This document shows, in pieces, positions 1-12,500 of a stretch of DNA of 64,000 nucleotides; positions within the stretch are counted from its first letter, which is position 1; each line of letters opens with the position of its first letter. Source of the stretch: Poecilobothrus nobilitatus (Eukaryota > Arthropoda > Insecta > Diptera > Dolichopodidae). Location: contig OX352773.1 of NCBI GenBank assembly GCA_947095535.1, positions 212,680,093 through 212,744,092 on the forward strand. The letters are read 5' to 3'. The position numbers were made by a program, and so were the translations under genes. The notes below the pieces were generated by a model that was not told the origin of the DNA, did no database searches, and saw nothing but the letters and a program-made list of their open reading frames with translations.

Positions 1-540
1 GTATTAAAGAAATTCTAAAATTAAACTGATCAAACATGTGACTGAGAAGACACAACTACATCACTATTTGAAAAACAGATATACTAGATTATTAAAGTAG
101 AGTTTTGCTAAATGTCAACGCAATACATGCCTCAAAAAATTTACAGAAAATGTCTCAATACAAAAATGTGAGATAATGAACTTTTCTTAAAAAATTTAAA
201 ATACTTATAATCTAATAATTTTAACTTAACTTTTGAAAAATATTAAAAATCCGCACGGACGAGAGAACGAATTGCAGGACATAGCTAAAATGGCCAGTTT
301 TTTAATGCTGATTAGATCCCTATAGACTTAAATCAATATCATTCTTATAGTTATATGCTTACAAACGGTTATTTACAAACGGGGGAGCAATTTGAATATA
401 CCCGTGATTATCCATCATTTATGTGTCAACTCATTTATATATTTTTTTCGATAACTACGTTAAGATATCGTCGAGACAGACTCTTTTAAAAATGGCGAAA
501 CTTTAAATTTAAATATATAAAATTTTTTTTTGATTACATA

Positions 541-734
541 AAAACAAAGTTGCTAATCTAAGGGTAGCCCAAAACTTGTAGTATATTTTACAGGCTTCTT
601 TATTTATATTTTTATAAGTTTTTAAAATAAAGTTTAAGTATGAATAATTTATTATTATAAGACTATTTGAACTAAAAGGCTGTTAAATATACTACAAGCT
701 TGGGCTACCCCTGGGTTAGCGGCTTTTTTAATTA
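541..734. mobile_element. Short foldback MITE-like element
   Basis: The inner arms are 562-593 and 680-710: GGGTAGCCC...TTGTAGTATATTT...ACAG and its reverse complement, with about 3 differences. The similarity continues outward in weaker form (GCTAA, AAAAA.AAAG) to roughly 541 and 734. The spacer between the arms is about 86 bp of A/T-rich DNA with no coding. The exact ends and target duplication are not clear, so no superfamily can be assigned. Confidence 0.6.
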
Positions 735-1098
735 CAATCCAAACACATGTTTAAAAACACCCATTATTCGTTACTGGTTAAATTAATAATAGAGATTTAA
801 AACATGTAGTATTTTGCCTTCTTGCAAAAAAAAAGGACCCCGTGGAGGAGCAGTAACTTGGTTTAGGAATGTACCTCCTCATCTATCTTAGAGAAGTGAA
901 GGGTGGAAACTGGCCCCGTTTTTAAAAAGTTCTAACAAACTCTACCTAATTTTCAAGTTTAAAGAGTGCGTCTTAAAATCTCTTGATTTTATCACAATTT
1001 TAATTTAGAACCCCAATAGTTCTAGACTAGAACCCACTTAAATTTCTAGCCCCACATTGTTTTAGCATCAACTATATCGCAAGAGTAATATTTGTACC

Positions 1099-1470
1099 AA
1101 ATTTCATTCAAATCGTATAACAATTACTATGTACTCTAGACCACACATCAGATAGAATTCGTTTTCAGATATTTTAAGGCGGACTCACTGAAGCTACAGA
1201 TTTCAAAGTTTGTCTGATGCAGGAGCGTAAGACCAAACCGTGTACCAAATTTGATTAAAATCCGAGACTTTTTTTTTTGTCTGACCACATGATTTGTTTA
1301 GAACAAATCATATTTTATTCGAACATTATAAGGGGATTCAACTGCAGTTTCGGATTTCAACGTTTTTTTGCAGAGGTCCCAATAACAACACTAACCACTA
1401 TACCAAATTTATGCTAACGGGATACGAATTACATGAGTTATGCTGATAATAAGTTTTTGCGGAAGCGGAC
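1099..1470. repeat. Degenerate tandem repeat of ~145-150 bp units
   Basis: A TACCAAATTT phrase recurs at about 1097, 1242 and 1402. Each of the first two units also carries a CTGAAGCTACAGATTTC / CTGCAGTTTCGGATTTC phrase followed by a GTTT(G/T)T...GCAG block. The spacing suggests a two- to three-copy degenerate array inside an old transposon fragment that may begin near 820. No ORF persists. Confidence 0.45.
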
Positions 1471-2301
1471 ACGCACACGAAATTTTAAAAAAAATTGGAT
1501 TCTACACCCTTAAAAACGTCCAGAAAATGAATTTCAGCAAAATCTATTTTCTTTTTTTTTCGAAAACCCATCACAACACTTATAGTATTTATACCATGAG
1601 TAATAGTAAATAGTGAAATATAATAAATTCAACCCAAAACAACTCATCGAAAGTTTCATAAAATTCTTGAAGTTTCCTTCTTTTTCTTGTTTTTGTATTG
1701 AAATTGTTAAAAAAAGAAAAAAGATCTCAATTTGATTTGTAGTCATGGTTAAAATTTTCATAGTTTTCATTTTATTATTATTACTTGCGAAAAAATAAAG
1801 AAAAAAACTTTTATATAACTACTCTACTATTCAACTGCTTGTTTATTTTATTACTTTCATTCTCAATTTGTTTTGTTTTTCTTTTTTTTTTTGCATTTTT
1901 AAAAAGTTGAAAATACGAAATGCAAAAATTTCATTTTATAACACAGCGAATATTTTTTTTTTCTACTGTCTTGTAGAAGGAAAGTATTGGAATCGCGAAA
2001 CAATTTCAGCTTGAGTTTTTATTTTTAAATTTTGATGTTTTTCGAGTGTTAAAGCTGAAGCAGAAAATACCTTTTTTAAAAAAATTGCTGTAGGTATGTA
2101 ATGTGTCGGGTCTGTTTTTCACCAGCAAGTCCAAATTCAAGAAAACTTGGGTTTTATAGTTATATTTAACTCCGAAAAGAATTTTGTATCAAAAATTTGG
2201 ATTTATAGGTCTAAAATAAACAAGAAGTAAAAATAAAAAAATTTTGGAAATGGTTTTTATTATTAGAAAAGATATCGTTATTTTTCTTAAATATTAACAT
2301 A

Positions 2302-4031
2302 CTAGCAGAGTACCCGGCGTTGCCCGGAGTATTTTATTGGTTTTATGAAATAAAAATTATTAACTTTTGTTTCTGCGTTAATTTAATTTCTAGTTAACTT
2401 ATTACTATGCATTTACAGATGCTGGTAGTTAATATTCTATTTTTATTACAAAAAATCTTTAAAGGAATCAATAATCTATTGATTACGCAATTACGGCGAA
2501 ATGAGTTTTCACAATATATTCGTTAATATCGAAACATAAAATCAGATTTCAATTATAAAAGACCATAATGTAATACATTGTTTTCGGAAGTAGTATCATT
2601 TCATATTTTTGTGAATTATCCCTTTAAGCACATTTTGAAAAATTTGCTATTAGGTTCGCTCTATCCCTGCGTCTGTTTACAAAACTTATATAGTGTTTAA
2701 TAAGGAGCAATGAAATATTAACTATGCATAGGTCTCTTAAAAGAGTAATGTTGAAGAACAACTTTTTTATGTATCCTCACATCTGGAGATCCTACAGCAC
2801 CCACAGCTGTTCAAATTTTGAAAAACTTCTTTTTAAATGCATACATCTCAGGTTCTGTTTAACATATTTTCAATATAAAAAATACATGATTGCTTTTTAC
2901 CTTTATAAATCTACCAGAATTTTTTTAAGTTTATTTTTTCTAATTATGTTTTCAAATTAATTGGCTAAAAATATGTGTAAAAATTGTATATGGATTAGAA
3001 TATAAAGTTTTCTGTTCTTTAAACATGTATGTACTAATTTTTTATTAAATACTCTATAGAAATGTGATATATAGTATTTCTAAATATACGCACATTATAC
3101 ATACTATATGTACATATTTCAATGATATTTTATGGGAAATATGTTATACACATGCATCTTATAAAGCTAGACCACATGCATTTCTGAATGATGACATGAT
3201 GACGGAGATTTCGTCGTAGGAGAGTATGTAGGAGATTTTTTCTGTTTTTTAACGGCCGAAAATATTATGTTGTTAAGACTTAAACACAGTATCCTTAAGA
3301 TACTTAATAAGGTTATTTTAATTACTTTTATATATTAGAAATTTGCATTGAAAGGTTTTTATGGAATATTAAAAACAGTATAGATAAAAGTAAAGAATGT
3401 TGAAAATATCTTTTTAATAATAATAACAATACCAAAAATTGGGCAGAATATTTTTAAAAGGTATTCGTGTGGAAATAGGCTAACGAACGTTAACAAAAAT
3501 TTGTCACAGGCTTTATTTAGAATCGTAAATTCATCCTGCCAAATTAGACAAAAATTAGAAACAAAATTTTCTTTTGAAAGTCTATCGTACATATGGGTTA
3601 ATGTATCACCGCAGAATTACTTAAATGAGCTTCTGCCTTAAAGTGCAGTATTTGTGCCAATGTTCAATTGGTCAAACCGTTTAAGCACGACAACAAAAAA
3701 ATTAAAAACTTCATTGAGGCTTGATGCTGAAATGAGTTAATGCATCGTAACAAAATCAACTCAGTAAGTTTCTGTGGTAAAAAGCTAGAGCTTTTGTGAA
3801 TTTTCAACTCAATCGGTCAAACCGTTTAGGCAGAACAACGAAAAAACCAAAACGCTTTAAAACGCTCTCGGGCCGCAACGAATGAACCAAAACGCTATAT
3901 AGCCTATAACTCCTTCCGGGGTCGTAGAAATGTTCCTGCAAAATTTGGTTGCAATCGGACTGGTGGTTTTTACGTGAATCCGTGCCAAACAAACAAACAA
4001 ACAAACAGAATTTCTTCCTTATATATTAAGA
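2302..4031 (-). mobile_element. Helitron-like non-autonomous transposon
   Basis: Read on the minus strand, the element starts with TC (TCTTAATATATAAGG at 4031) and ends with CTAG at 2302-2305. It is flanked by host A on the 5' side and host T on the 3' side, the A/T insertion pattern of Helitrons. Just inside the 3' end is a GC-rich short palindromic block (CCGGGCAACGCCGGG at 2313-2327), as expected for the terminal hairpin. Near the 5' end is a (TTTG)n run (3989-4009 on + as CAAA repeats). Similar termini are common in insect Helitron families as I remember them. No Rep/helicase coding is present in 1.73 kb, so it would be non-autonomous. Internal near-duplicate blocks at about 3668-3697 and 3812-3842 share GGTCAAACCGTTTA. 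It could alternatively be two nested fragments. Confidence 0.6.
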
Positions 4032-4984
4032 TAAAATAGTGTTATTCATTCTAAAGTCACTAGTATAGGAGTTAAGTTAAGGGTAGAACAATGCTAGCTT
4101 TGTTTTTTTCAATTTTATTTTTTAGATGAAAAATTTTATTCTTTTCTGATAACAAAATAAAGGTGATCGGATGAATGTTGAATGGATTTTCTTATATTAT
4201 CATGGATCATGAATTGAAGACTTTTTCTTGGTTTATTTAAATTTATCTATGTTATGCTTCTTTTTTTTTTTTACAAAATTACTTTTTTTTTCTTTGCACA
4301 ACTCTTAAACTTAAAATTTACTGACGAGCGCTTAGAATAAGAATAACTAAAGTTTGAGAAAAATGAATAGAATGAGTAAAAATGTAAATTTTTAGGATTA
4401 TGAAAACAAAAAGGTATCAATGACAATAATATTATAATTTGCAAATATTTCAGTCTTAAATCTTAGTTGATTATTATTCTAAGCTAAGATTAATTTAAAA
4501 GGTATGTAATCTGATACAAAACTTAACTGGATTTTGCAAACTGATATAAGCTATTTACTGTATTTACTGCAGTTTAAATCTATATATTATTAAATTAATA
4601 TCTAGTATCTTGTTCTGAAGAGCAATGAATTGTATTAAATGACATTTCTCAACTGTCACATACGAAGTAATAGTTAATTACACTTTATTAGAAGTAATGG
4701 TTGTCTAATGTTTTCATTTTTTCTATTTAATGATGAAAAAAAATATGCCATTGTTTCTGAGTGATGAAAAGATTATTTAGGGATATCAGGATGATAAGTA
4801 CAGCTTAGTAGACCTAAACTCACATTGCAAACATCACATTGCAATCAAATCACTTGGCAAAAAGTTTGTTTTGCAAAAACGCATTTCTCAAAAAGGGTAT
4901 AATATTTCAAATTTTTACTTTTGAAAACATCCGTTTGACAAATTTTCAAATATCATCAAATAGGTTCAAATAGGTTAGATATAT

Positions 4985-5500
4985 ATAAAATCAAATAGGT
5001 TAGATATGTATATATAGAGGACATTTAAAACGTATAAGCTCTGATTTTGTAAGCAACTACAAGATACTTCTAATTACATATATCGAGAACAAGGCATTTA
5101 AAAGTGGGTGCTACTATTCCTAAACCCAACTATAAAATCCCACCTATTTCTGTTTTTTACATACATATGTATTTAATATAACAATGTATTTAACAACAAT
5201 GTATTTAATATAGTGAGGATTGACCTCGCAAACAACCGCTAAACAAATTATGAAACCCTGATTTTGAAACCAACTATAAAATTTCTCCTAATTGAGTATC
5301 TCACATAGATATACATATATAAAAATATTCTGGAAAAAGCGTATAACTTTGATTTTAAAAATTTCAACTTTAAAATCCCTCCTAATTCAAAATCTCACTT
5401 ATAAATATTCTGAAAAAGCGACAACTCTGATTTTGTACCCAACAATAAAATCTCTCCAAATTACCTTTTTTTATTATCTTGACAAATGGATAATTGCGAC
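4985..5500 (+). repeat. Minisatellite-like array, first locus of a three-locus family
   Basis: Units of about 80-110 bp contain, in order, a CTGATTTTG-like block, AACTATAAAATC(C/T)C, a CTCCTAATT block, ATCTCACATA(T/G)A with TATACATATA, and ATATTCTG(G)AAAAAGCG. Units repeat with drift at about 5030-5150, 5260-5340 and 5350-5480. Related sequence occurs at 54945-55100 in the same orientation and at 45260-45600 in the opposite orientation. Confidence 0.6.
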
Positions 5501-7711
5501 TTAAGCGAAATAGTTGTTTGTCATACGTGTTTTGCTAAATGTTACGCCTTCCAGAATGATATATACATTTAATTTCTGCTCCAATGATTTAAAGACAATC
5601 TTTTTAATCTTTAAAATGCTGTTATTTTTCTCAATAAATATTGATATATCAAAAAGTCAAAAAAAGATGTACATCTTTCTTTTTAAGTAATTAAGAAATC
5701 TTAAGATTTGTTTTTAATTGACATCCAATTTGATGTAATTGAACTTATACTCTGTTATGATCTTTAAATGTTTTTTGTTATATTTATGAAAACACTTTTT
5801 ATCCACTTCGATCAAGTAATCGAATATAACGATTAATCGATTAAATAATCACTTGACTTTCACATTTAGAGAAATGACAAAATCGGATGGTGATGGTTAA
5901 ATGTTGACTTTTATCTTCATTTCTATATCTTTATCTATCTTTACCTATAATCCAAAATTAGTCAATGTTATTATAAACGAAATATTCCCTTTCAGAATCT
6001 TTTCTTATGTATTACTATACTTTAATAAAACAAATTTAATAAGATCGTATACAGATGATGAAAAATGTAGATATTTTGGACGAAATAAAAATGTAACAAC
6101 TTGTGCTTAAAAAGTAGAAAAAAATTTCGAAAGAAAAAAAAACAAAAGAGATAAAAAAAATTTGATAATGAAGTGTTGTAAATATTTTAATAAAAATTTG
6201 CTGCATTTTATGTTACACAAACTTTTTTCAAAATGATGAAAAGTGTAAATTTTTTTTTTTATAAATTATTTAAATTATTTCTTGAATGCAAATTAGATTT
6301 TTATAAAATAAAATAAAAAAACACAATAAAAAAAGTTAAAGAATTTCATTTTAAAATTTAAATTAAATAATAAGTATTGCTTAATGTTGTTTTCCTTGAA
6401 AAAGTGATTATGTATTTCAATCTCCAAGGTGATATTTTGTCAATTATACGTTATTTAAATTTTTAACCTTCATAAGGTTTTAATTAATTGACTTAATTAA
6501 AAGATATCATATTAAATGTCTCGGAAAATATTTAAAAAAAAAAATAATATTAAACTTACTTAACTATATACATTTGAAAAGGTTGGGATGTATAAAACAT
6601 TCGAGTTTACACTTTTTCGCAACTGTTATGACAGAAAGGGATATCTTTTCATCTTTTCAGATTCGTTAGAAGCATTAAATATCAAAAGTCAATTTTTGAA
6701 GTTTACCTTTTTTTGTTAGAATTATTTTATTGTTATCGCAAAAAGATAAATATTTCAGTATAATAGAAAGAGAAATGAATCTACTCTTTCTCTTTCTTTA
6801 AATAAGGATGATGCGAATTATTGAATGATATTATAGCCAATACAATTATAGGAGATTTTAACTCAGTAAAAGTTTAGTCCAATCATAAAAAATTAAAATT
6901 AGTCTAAGAGATTAAAACCATTAATTTTGCGCTAACTTTTACAGATCTATCTCTATATATTAAATTGAAAAATCTAGTTAAAGCTTCTATCAGATCATGC
7001 ACCTCCAAGCGTTTTGTAAAATGATTTAGTTTGCAGCTAAGTTTAATGGCCCATAGATTTTTTGAGCTTTTATATGGGAATGTAGCAGTTTTGATACTTC
7101 TACATTTATTTGATCTTTTAAACTGGTTTAGTTTTTTTTTTAGTGCATGTTTCTTTAATTTTTTATTCACACGAGGAATCTGTAGATCTCTAGATTATTT
7201 AATTTGATATAATTAATTCGATTGCGTGCGTATAAAGTACGTATTTATCATATTATATAAAATTCTATTGTAGAAAATTTGAATGCTCTGAAAAATATGT
7301 TTATTTAGCACAACTCCATGGACAGCATTCCATCCAATCAATTTAATTATTTGGTTACATAAAAAAACTTTCATATTATATTTTGTAATCTATAGAGTTT
7401 TGATCTAGGAGCCAATGCATTTCCCCATATTTCGATTCAATCACGACTTTTTTCTTTTTACTGTGCTGCTTCTACCTTAGCTTGATATTTAATGTAATTT
7501 TTAAGTATTTTACCTTATTTTCTTAAGATATATCTGCTACAGCCAATGGTGTAATGATTAAGACACCGCTGCTCTGCCCCATTTAATTTTAACGCTGCCT
7601 TACAAATTTCATTTGTAAGATTTACTTGCACCGATTTAAGTAAGTTATGTCTAATAGCAATCTATATACGAGAGTAAATTAAAGTTCTGATTTTATCTCG
7701 TTTTTATGAAG

Positions 7712-7911
7712 TTTTTTTTTTTTTTTTGGTGCATTTCCCTGTCACATAAATGTAACAAAGAAATTAAATTACAAACCCTTTCCTTTTCAGGCGTGGCTGT
7801 AAATGTCGTAAGGGGAATTATTTTTACGACATGTGTGGAATTCGAACCAAATTTCCTTGGTGGTGAGATCGTATTTTATATGCTCTTACCCACTAACCCT
7901 CCGAGGCCTCC
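7712..7911 (-). mobile_element. tRNA-derived SINE, copy 1 (diverged)
   Basis: On the minus strand this copy begins GGAGGCCTCGGAGGGTTAG and ends in a 16-nt poly(A) (poly-T at 7712-7727). It shares with the other copies the tRNA-like head, GCGTGGCTGTAAATGTCG and the tail phrase CACATAAATG (+ strand wording). The B-box position reads GAATTCGAACC (+ strand), partly decayed. Flanks TTTATGAAG and TTTATTTGAAG look like a decayed target duplication. A 77-codon ORF on the + strand runs through it and is an artefact. Confidence 0.8.
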
Positions 7912-8873
7912 TTTATTTGAAGTTTTTGAAGTAAATTAAACCTTATTTTTACGAATGTTTTATTAATCAGTTCCATTTCATAGTATAGTTACACGGGAAG
8001 TATAATAAAGTGTCCAACAGGTGGTTGAAAAAATTATCAAAAGCTATAAACAAATTTTTTGATGTTTTAATTTTTCAATAGTTTGTATACATTTCAAGAT
8101 ATTCAACTTTTAATTCGGCTGTAATTTCTTTATTTTCATATCATAAAAAACTTTAATTTTTTATAAATTTAAAAGTATGCATTGAATCATTACATTAATT
8201 CAATCCAAAGTCTTAATTAGCTGTTCCGACATCTTGTACCTGACACACCTGACTCGGTATAATAATGTAAAAAAAAAAATTTTCTAGATATATATAAAGG
8301 ATATAACGTTAAAGTTTTGTGTAAATCTTTAACAGCTTAAATTATAAATAAGATTTACATTCATAATTACTTCCAAACTTAAGAACATTTTTTTATCTTT
8401 CAACATATTATTATTTAATACTTATTTAATGTAAAAAGTTTTACTCTTACATTACTTTCTTTCAAAAATATTTTAAGATTAATACAAAATGATAAAGTGA
8501 ACGTCTATTCAATTTAAAAATAAATCATTTAAAGGAAAATATTTTTTTTTTTCAGGGATTTTCTGAAATCTTAATAATTATATTTATTAGTTTTTTTTTA
8601 AATACCTTGCATTAAATTTACATAAGAAATAATTTTAATAAAAAAAAAATTATTACTGTAATTATTCTTAAAAATATTTTTTATCCCTTTGAAAATTATA
8701 TTATATTTTCTGTCAAAGGACATCAAACATAATATCCTCTTACCAATTTATTATAAGTAAAGAGAAAATTATATTGTAGTTTTTCTTTTTTTTTTTTTGA
8801 AAAAATTTCAAATTTCAATTTCATCTGGAGTATTAAAACAGAAAAAATGAGGAAGAGTGTATATTGTGTATGT

Positions 8874-9512
8874 CACTGTGTCAACTCTAGGATACCCGTA
8901 TGAACACATAAGTCATGCTATTACCATAAAATGTAAACATCATTTATAAAGTTTCAGATGACTTATTAATTATAGCTACTCGAACTTACTGCGCTGGAAC
9001 CAAGTTTTACAGAAGTTGTTGTCATTAAACTTGATCTCCTTACACAAATTTCAGATACCTATAACTTCAATAGACACTGAGTTATTTTCATATAAAGAAA
9101 GAAGTTGTGTAGCAGCTACTCGTACGTGTTACGCTAGAGAATCCAAATTTCACATAATTTTTATCATTAAATTTAACTTCTTTTAACAAAATTTCAGATA
9201 CCTAGTTTACTATCAGATACTTAGTTTACTGAACATTGAGTTATTTTCATATAAAGAATGATGTTGCATTGTAGCTACTCGAACCCGTAGCTCAAATTTG
9301 CTGGATTTAAATAGCAAAACTAGCGAAAAATGAAATAGTAAAAATGTCTGAATCTTTGCTACTTTATTTTTTAAGTTATTGTGCGAACGGATGGACGTAA
9401 GTTACTTCTGATCAAAAATTTATACATTGTCATATCTAGCTTATTTCCTTTAAGGTGTCACAAATGTAATGGTAAATTTATTATACCCAACTATGCTCAT
9501 ATACGGGTATAA
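8874..9512. mobile_element. Dispersed element with internal ~150-bp tandem units, copy 1
   Basis: The left edge reads CTGTGTCAACT.TAGGATACCCGTATGAACA and the right edge GTGTCACAAATGTAAT...CATATACGGGTATAA. The two ATACCCGTAT phrases are imperfect terminal inverted repeats. In between, a unit with TAGCTACTCGAAC, AAATTTCAGATACCTA and TGAGTTATTTTCATATAAAGAA recurs about three times (around 8972, 9112 and 9274). A second copy is at 52011-52856. No coding capacity is visible. Confidence 0.6.
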
Positions 9513-12500
9513 AAAAAAATTATTTTTCAAAAGAGATTTATTTATATTGTAATTCCATTCAAGGTTAATTTTTTTTTTTTATGACAACTCCTTAATAAGG
9601 TAATACTGAGATACTTGAAATATTAAAATTAAATTTTTACAAAATAGATATTCTTTTAATCAGTTTTACTAGATATTTTTTATATTAAATACTCTTTAGA
9701 ACTAACGACAGTTTTTAATCTATTCATTAATTATAATTACTAGCGTTTTATCTATCAAAGACACTTGACTATTACAAAATAATTAACCTTAAAATTTCCG
9801 AATAGTGACCGTTTAGAGGAACTTTTATAGTATTACAGTATTTAAGCAATTCTAAGAAGGAATTTAATGTATTATACTTAAACTGTGCCATCTCTCAAAA
9901 TTTAAATACAATCAAAATCACTGTAACGGTAAAAAATTGTTCCATAGTTACAAAACGTATCTGATTTGATATGGCAAAAAGATAACTATTTGGACTTATA
10001 GTTGCCAACTTATTACAAGTTTATTATACAATATTTGAGAAATGTAATTAATTTCATATAACCCTTACTTTTAAACTCATTCTTTGATTCTTTAAAGTAA
10101 TTTTTCCAAAAGATGAAAGAATTTTTTTAAAAAGTAGTTCTTAAAACTTTAATTCTGTTTGAAATCGACGAATTTTCAAAAGAAAACAAAATATTTCAAT
10201 TCTGAAAACCCTTTTTTTTATTTTGCAACTAAAATTTTTTCCAAGATATCCTTTTTTTAATGGTATTACATGAAACAATTTATATTCAAGAAGAAAAAAA
10301 GTATGCTTTAGACAAAGACAAAAAAAAAGGAATTTATCTAACAACATATTTTGACAAACTATAGATTTTTTGATAAATTAAATGCACAATGAACTGTACT
10401 TTTCTTGTAGTTTCAATGCACATTCAAATTCTGTTTTATTCTCTTTTCTTTTGTAAGAATTTTTATTTGTAATCTAGTCTCAATTTAAGTAAATTTTCAA
10501 ATCATGACATTTCATATTTTTTATTTGATTTCAACCAGTTCTTAAATATGAATTTTAAATAAGCAAAGAAAATCCCGGATTAAATTAAGATTTTTTATTA
10601 TAAAAATGTGCATACAATGCATCAGAAATTATTTGAATAGATTGGATTGTAATAGAAAAAAGAAAATGTTATAGATAAAAAGTATTCTGTATTTATATTC
10701 ATTGTAAGGACACAAAAAAGGAATTTTAGTTTTTTTTTCCCTATGAATAATGACAATATTCTCATTTTTTGGTGTCAGTGCGTACGTGCATAAAAAAAAA
10801 CCAATAATTTTGACACTATGATAAATTTAATACGAATTATCTTGTATAAAATTTGAAAGAAAAAATAAGAATATAATGGATAAGAAATATTTTAAATATT
10901 TCAACACATTAAAAAGATTTGTTTTTTACTATATTGGAAGTATCATAATGGTCTGTTACAAGAATAATAAATTAACAATTCCTTGAAGTATGCAATATGC
11001 ATTTATTTTTTTATTTCTATTCAGTATATCCAAGCAGTTTCTATTTAATTCCAAATAAAGAATATATAATGATTAATAATTATACATTTACATAAAATAA
11101 AATTAAATTTCGATATTTAATAATTCATATCAGTTGTTTTTAATGATTAAATTTACCTTTGATTTTCTTTTTCGATATGATATTCGATATGATATTAAAA
11201 ATACATTTTCTATATCAATCAATTTCATATATGGGTTGCACATAATATAATATTATAATAATAATACAATTAGCTATAATATATTATATAATTTTTTTTT
11301 TTTTATGAAGACTGAGCTAACGTCTCAGTAATAACTAAACTCTAGGTCCGTAGTTCATCTTCAAAACGTTAGAAGAATATATTCGACTAGAGTTGGAATT
11401 AAGTTTCCCTAGATTTAAATGATAATACCACTCTGACAAAAAAAGCTTTGAAAGCTTCTCAGATTAATGTCAGAAAATTCACCTAAACCTTAAAAAATGA
11501 ACTACTGAGATATTTCCGTCTCATTATTAAAAGACTGGGACAGGACAAAAAAAAAATCCTCTACACTGTTTATAGCTTTATCATTTCTTTGCAAAATCTA
11601 CAATATTAAAATTCTTTAAAACTAAACATAATTTAGACAAATTAAAAAAATTTAAGAGAAAATATTCAAAATTTTGAAAAACTTTCGGACTAATATAAAA
11701 TCGCAAAAAAAAAAAATTAACTCTATTTTTCAACAAAAACTCAAATTAAATCTTCAACGAATATAAATTTTTTAATGACATTGTAGCCTGGAAGCTACAT
11801 AATAATTTTTGTGATGCGAAGTAAAATTTTAAATACTGGAAAACGCAACGAATTTTTTTATTTAGCCTACAATAATTAAAACTCTAATTTTACAATTTAA
11901 ATTTTTTTAGAACCCCTTAACTAGATGAACCTGTAGATGTTTAACGATATATTCCTCTCCCGCCTCTTCTCATTCATACAATTTCGTTCTTATTTTGATA
12001 TCTCCAACTAAACTCTTCCATTTGAAAATACGCTAAGTAGACATCCTGTATTTTATATATATCTTATTTCATATTTATTTTTATATTACGTATATTAAAG
12101 ACTATAATGAGAAGATGTGTTGTAAAGGTTTACTGCATTATTTCTATTAAAAATATCAACTTTTTTTTAAGCATTCATAAAACCGTGATGATTTGCCGTA
12201 CGAGACCAATTAAAAATAAATTAATATATAATTATCAATTTTCAAATGTTAAGCTATTATCATTTTCCCTAAAAAACAAACATAAAATAGATACTTATCA
12301 AAATTATTGTAACCATCATTATTCTGTATACATTTAAATAATCAGCAATAACTTTGGATTTTTGTTTTATGATCAGGCATTCCTTAATAAATGTAGATCT
12401 TAAATTTAAATGAACAAATTCTTTAAAAGCTATACCCACGTAAAATTTTAATAAAGTGTAAACATTTATGTTCTAGAAAAGGTTCGTAGGTGTAAAATTT

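Noticed and set aside
7706..7939. 77-codon ORF on the plus strand
   Set aside because: It runs through SINE copy 1 on the antisense strand and its similarity to the ORF at 32668-32859 only reflects the shared SINE.
11310..11540. Possible MITE with CTCAGTA phrases on both sides
   Set aside because: The two sides match at only about 12 of 18 positions, with no convincing boundary or duplication.
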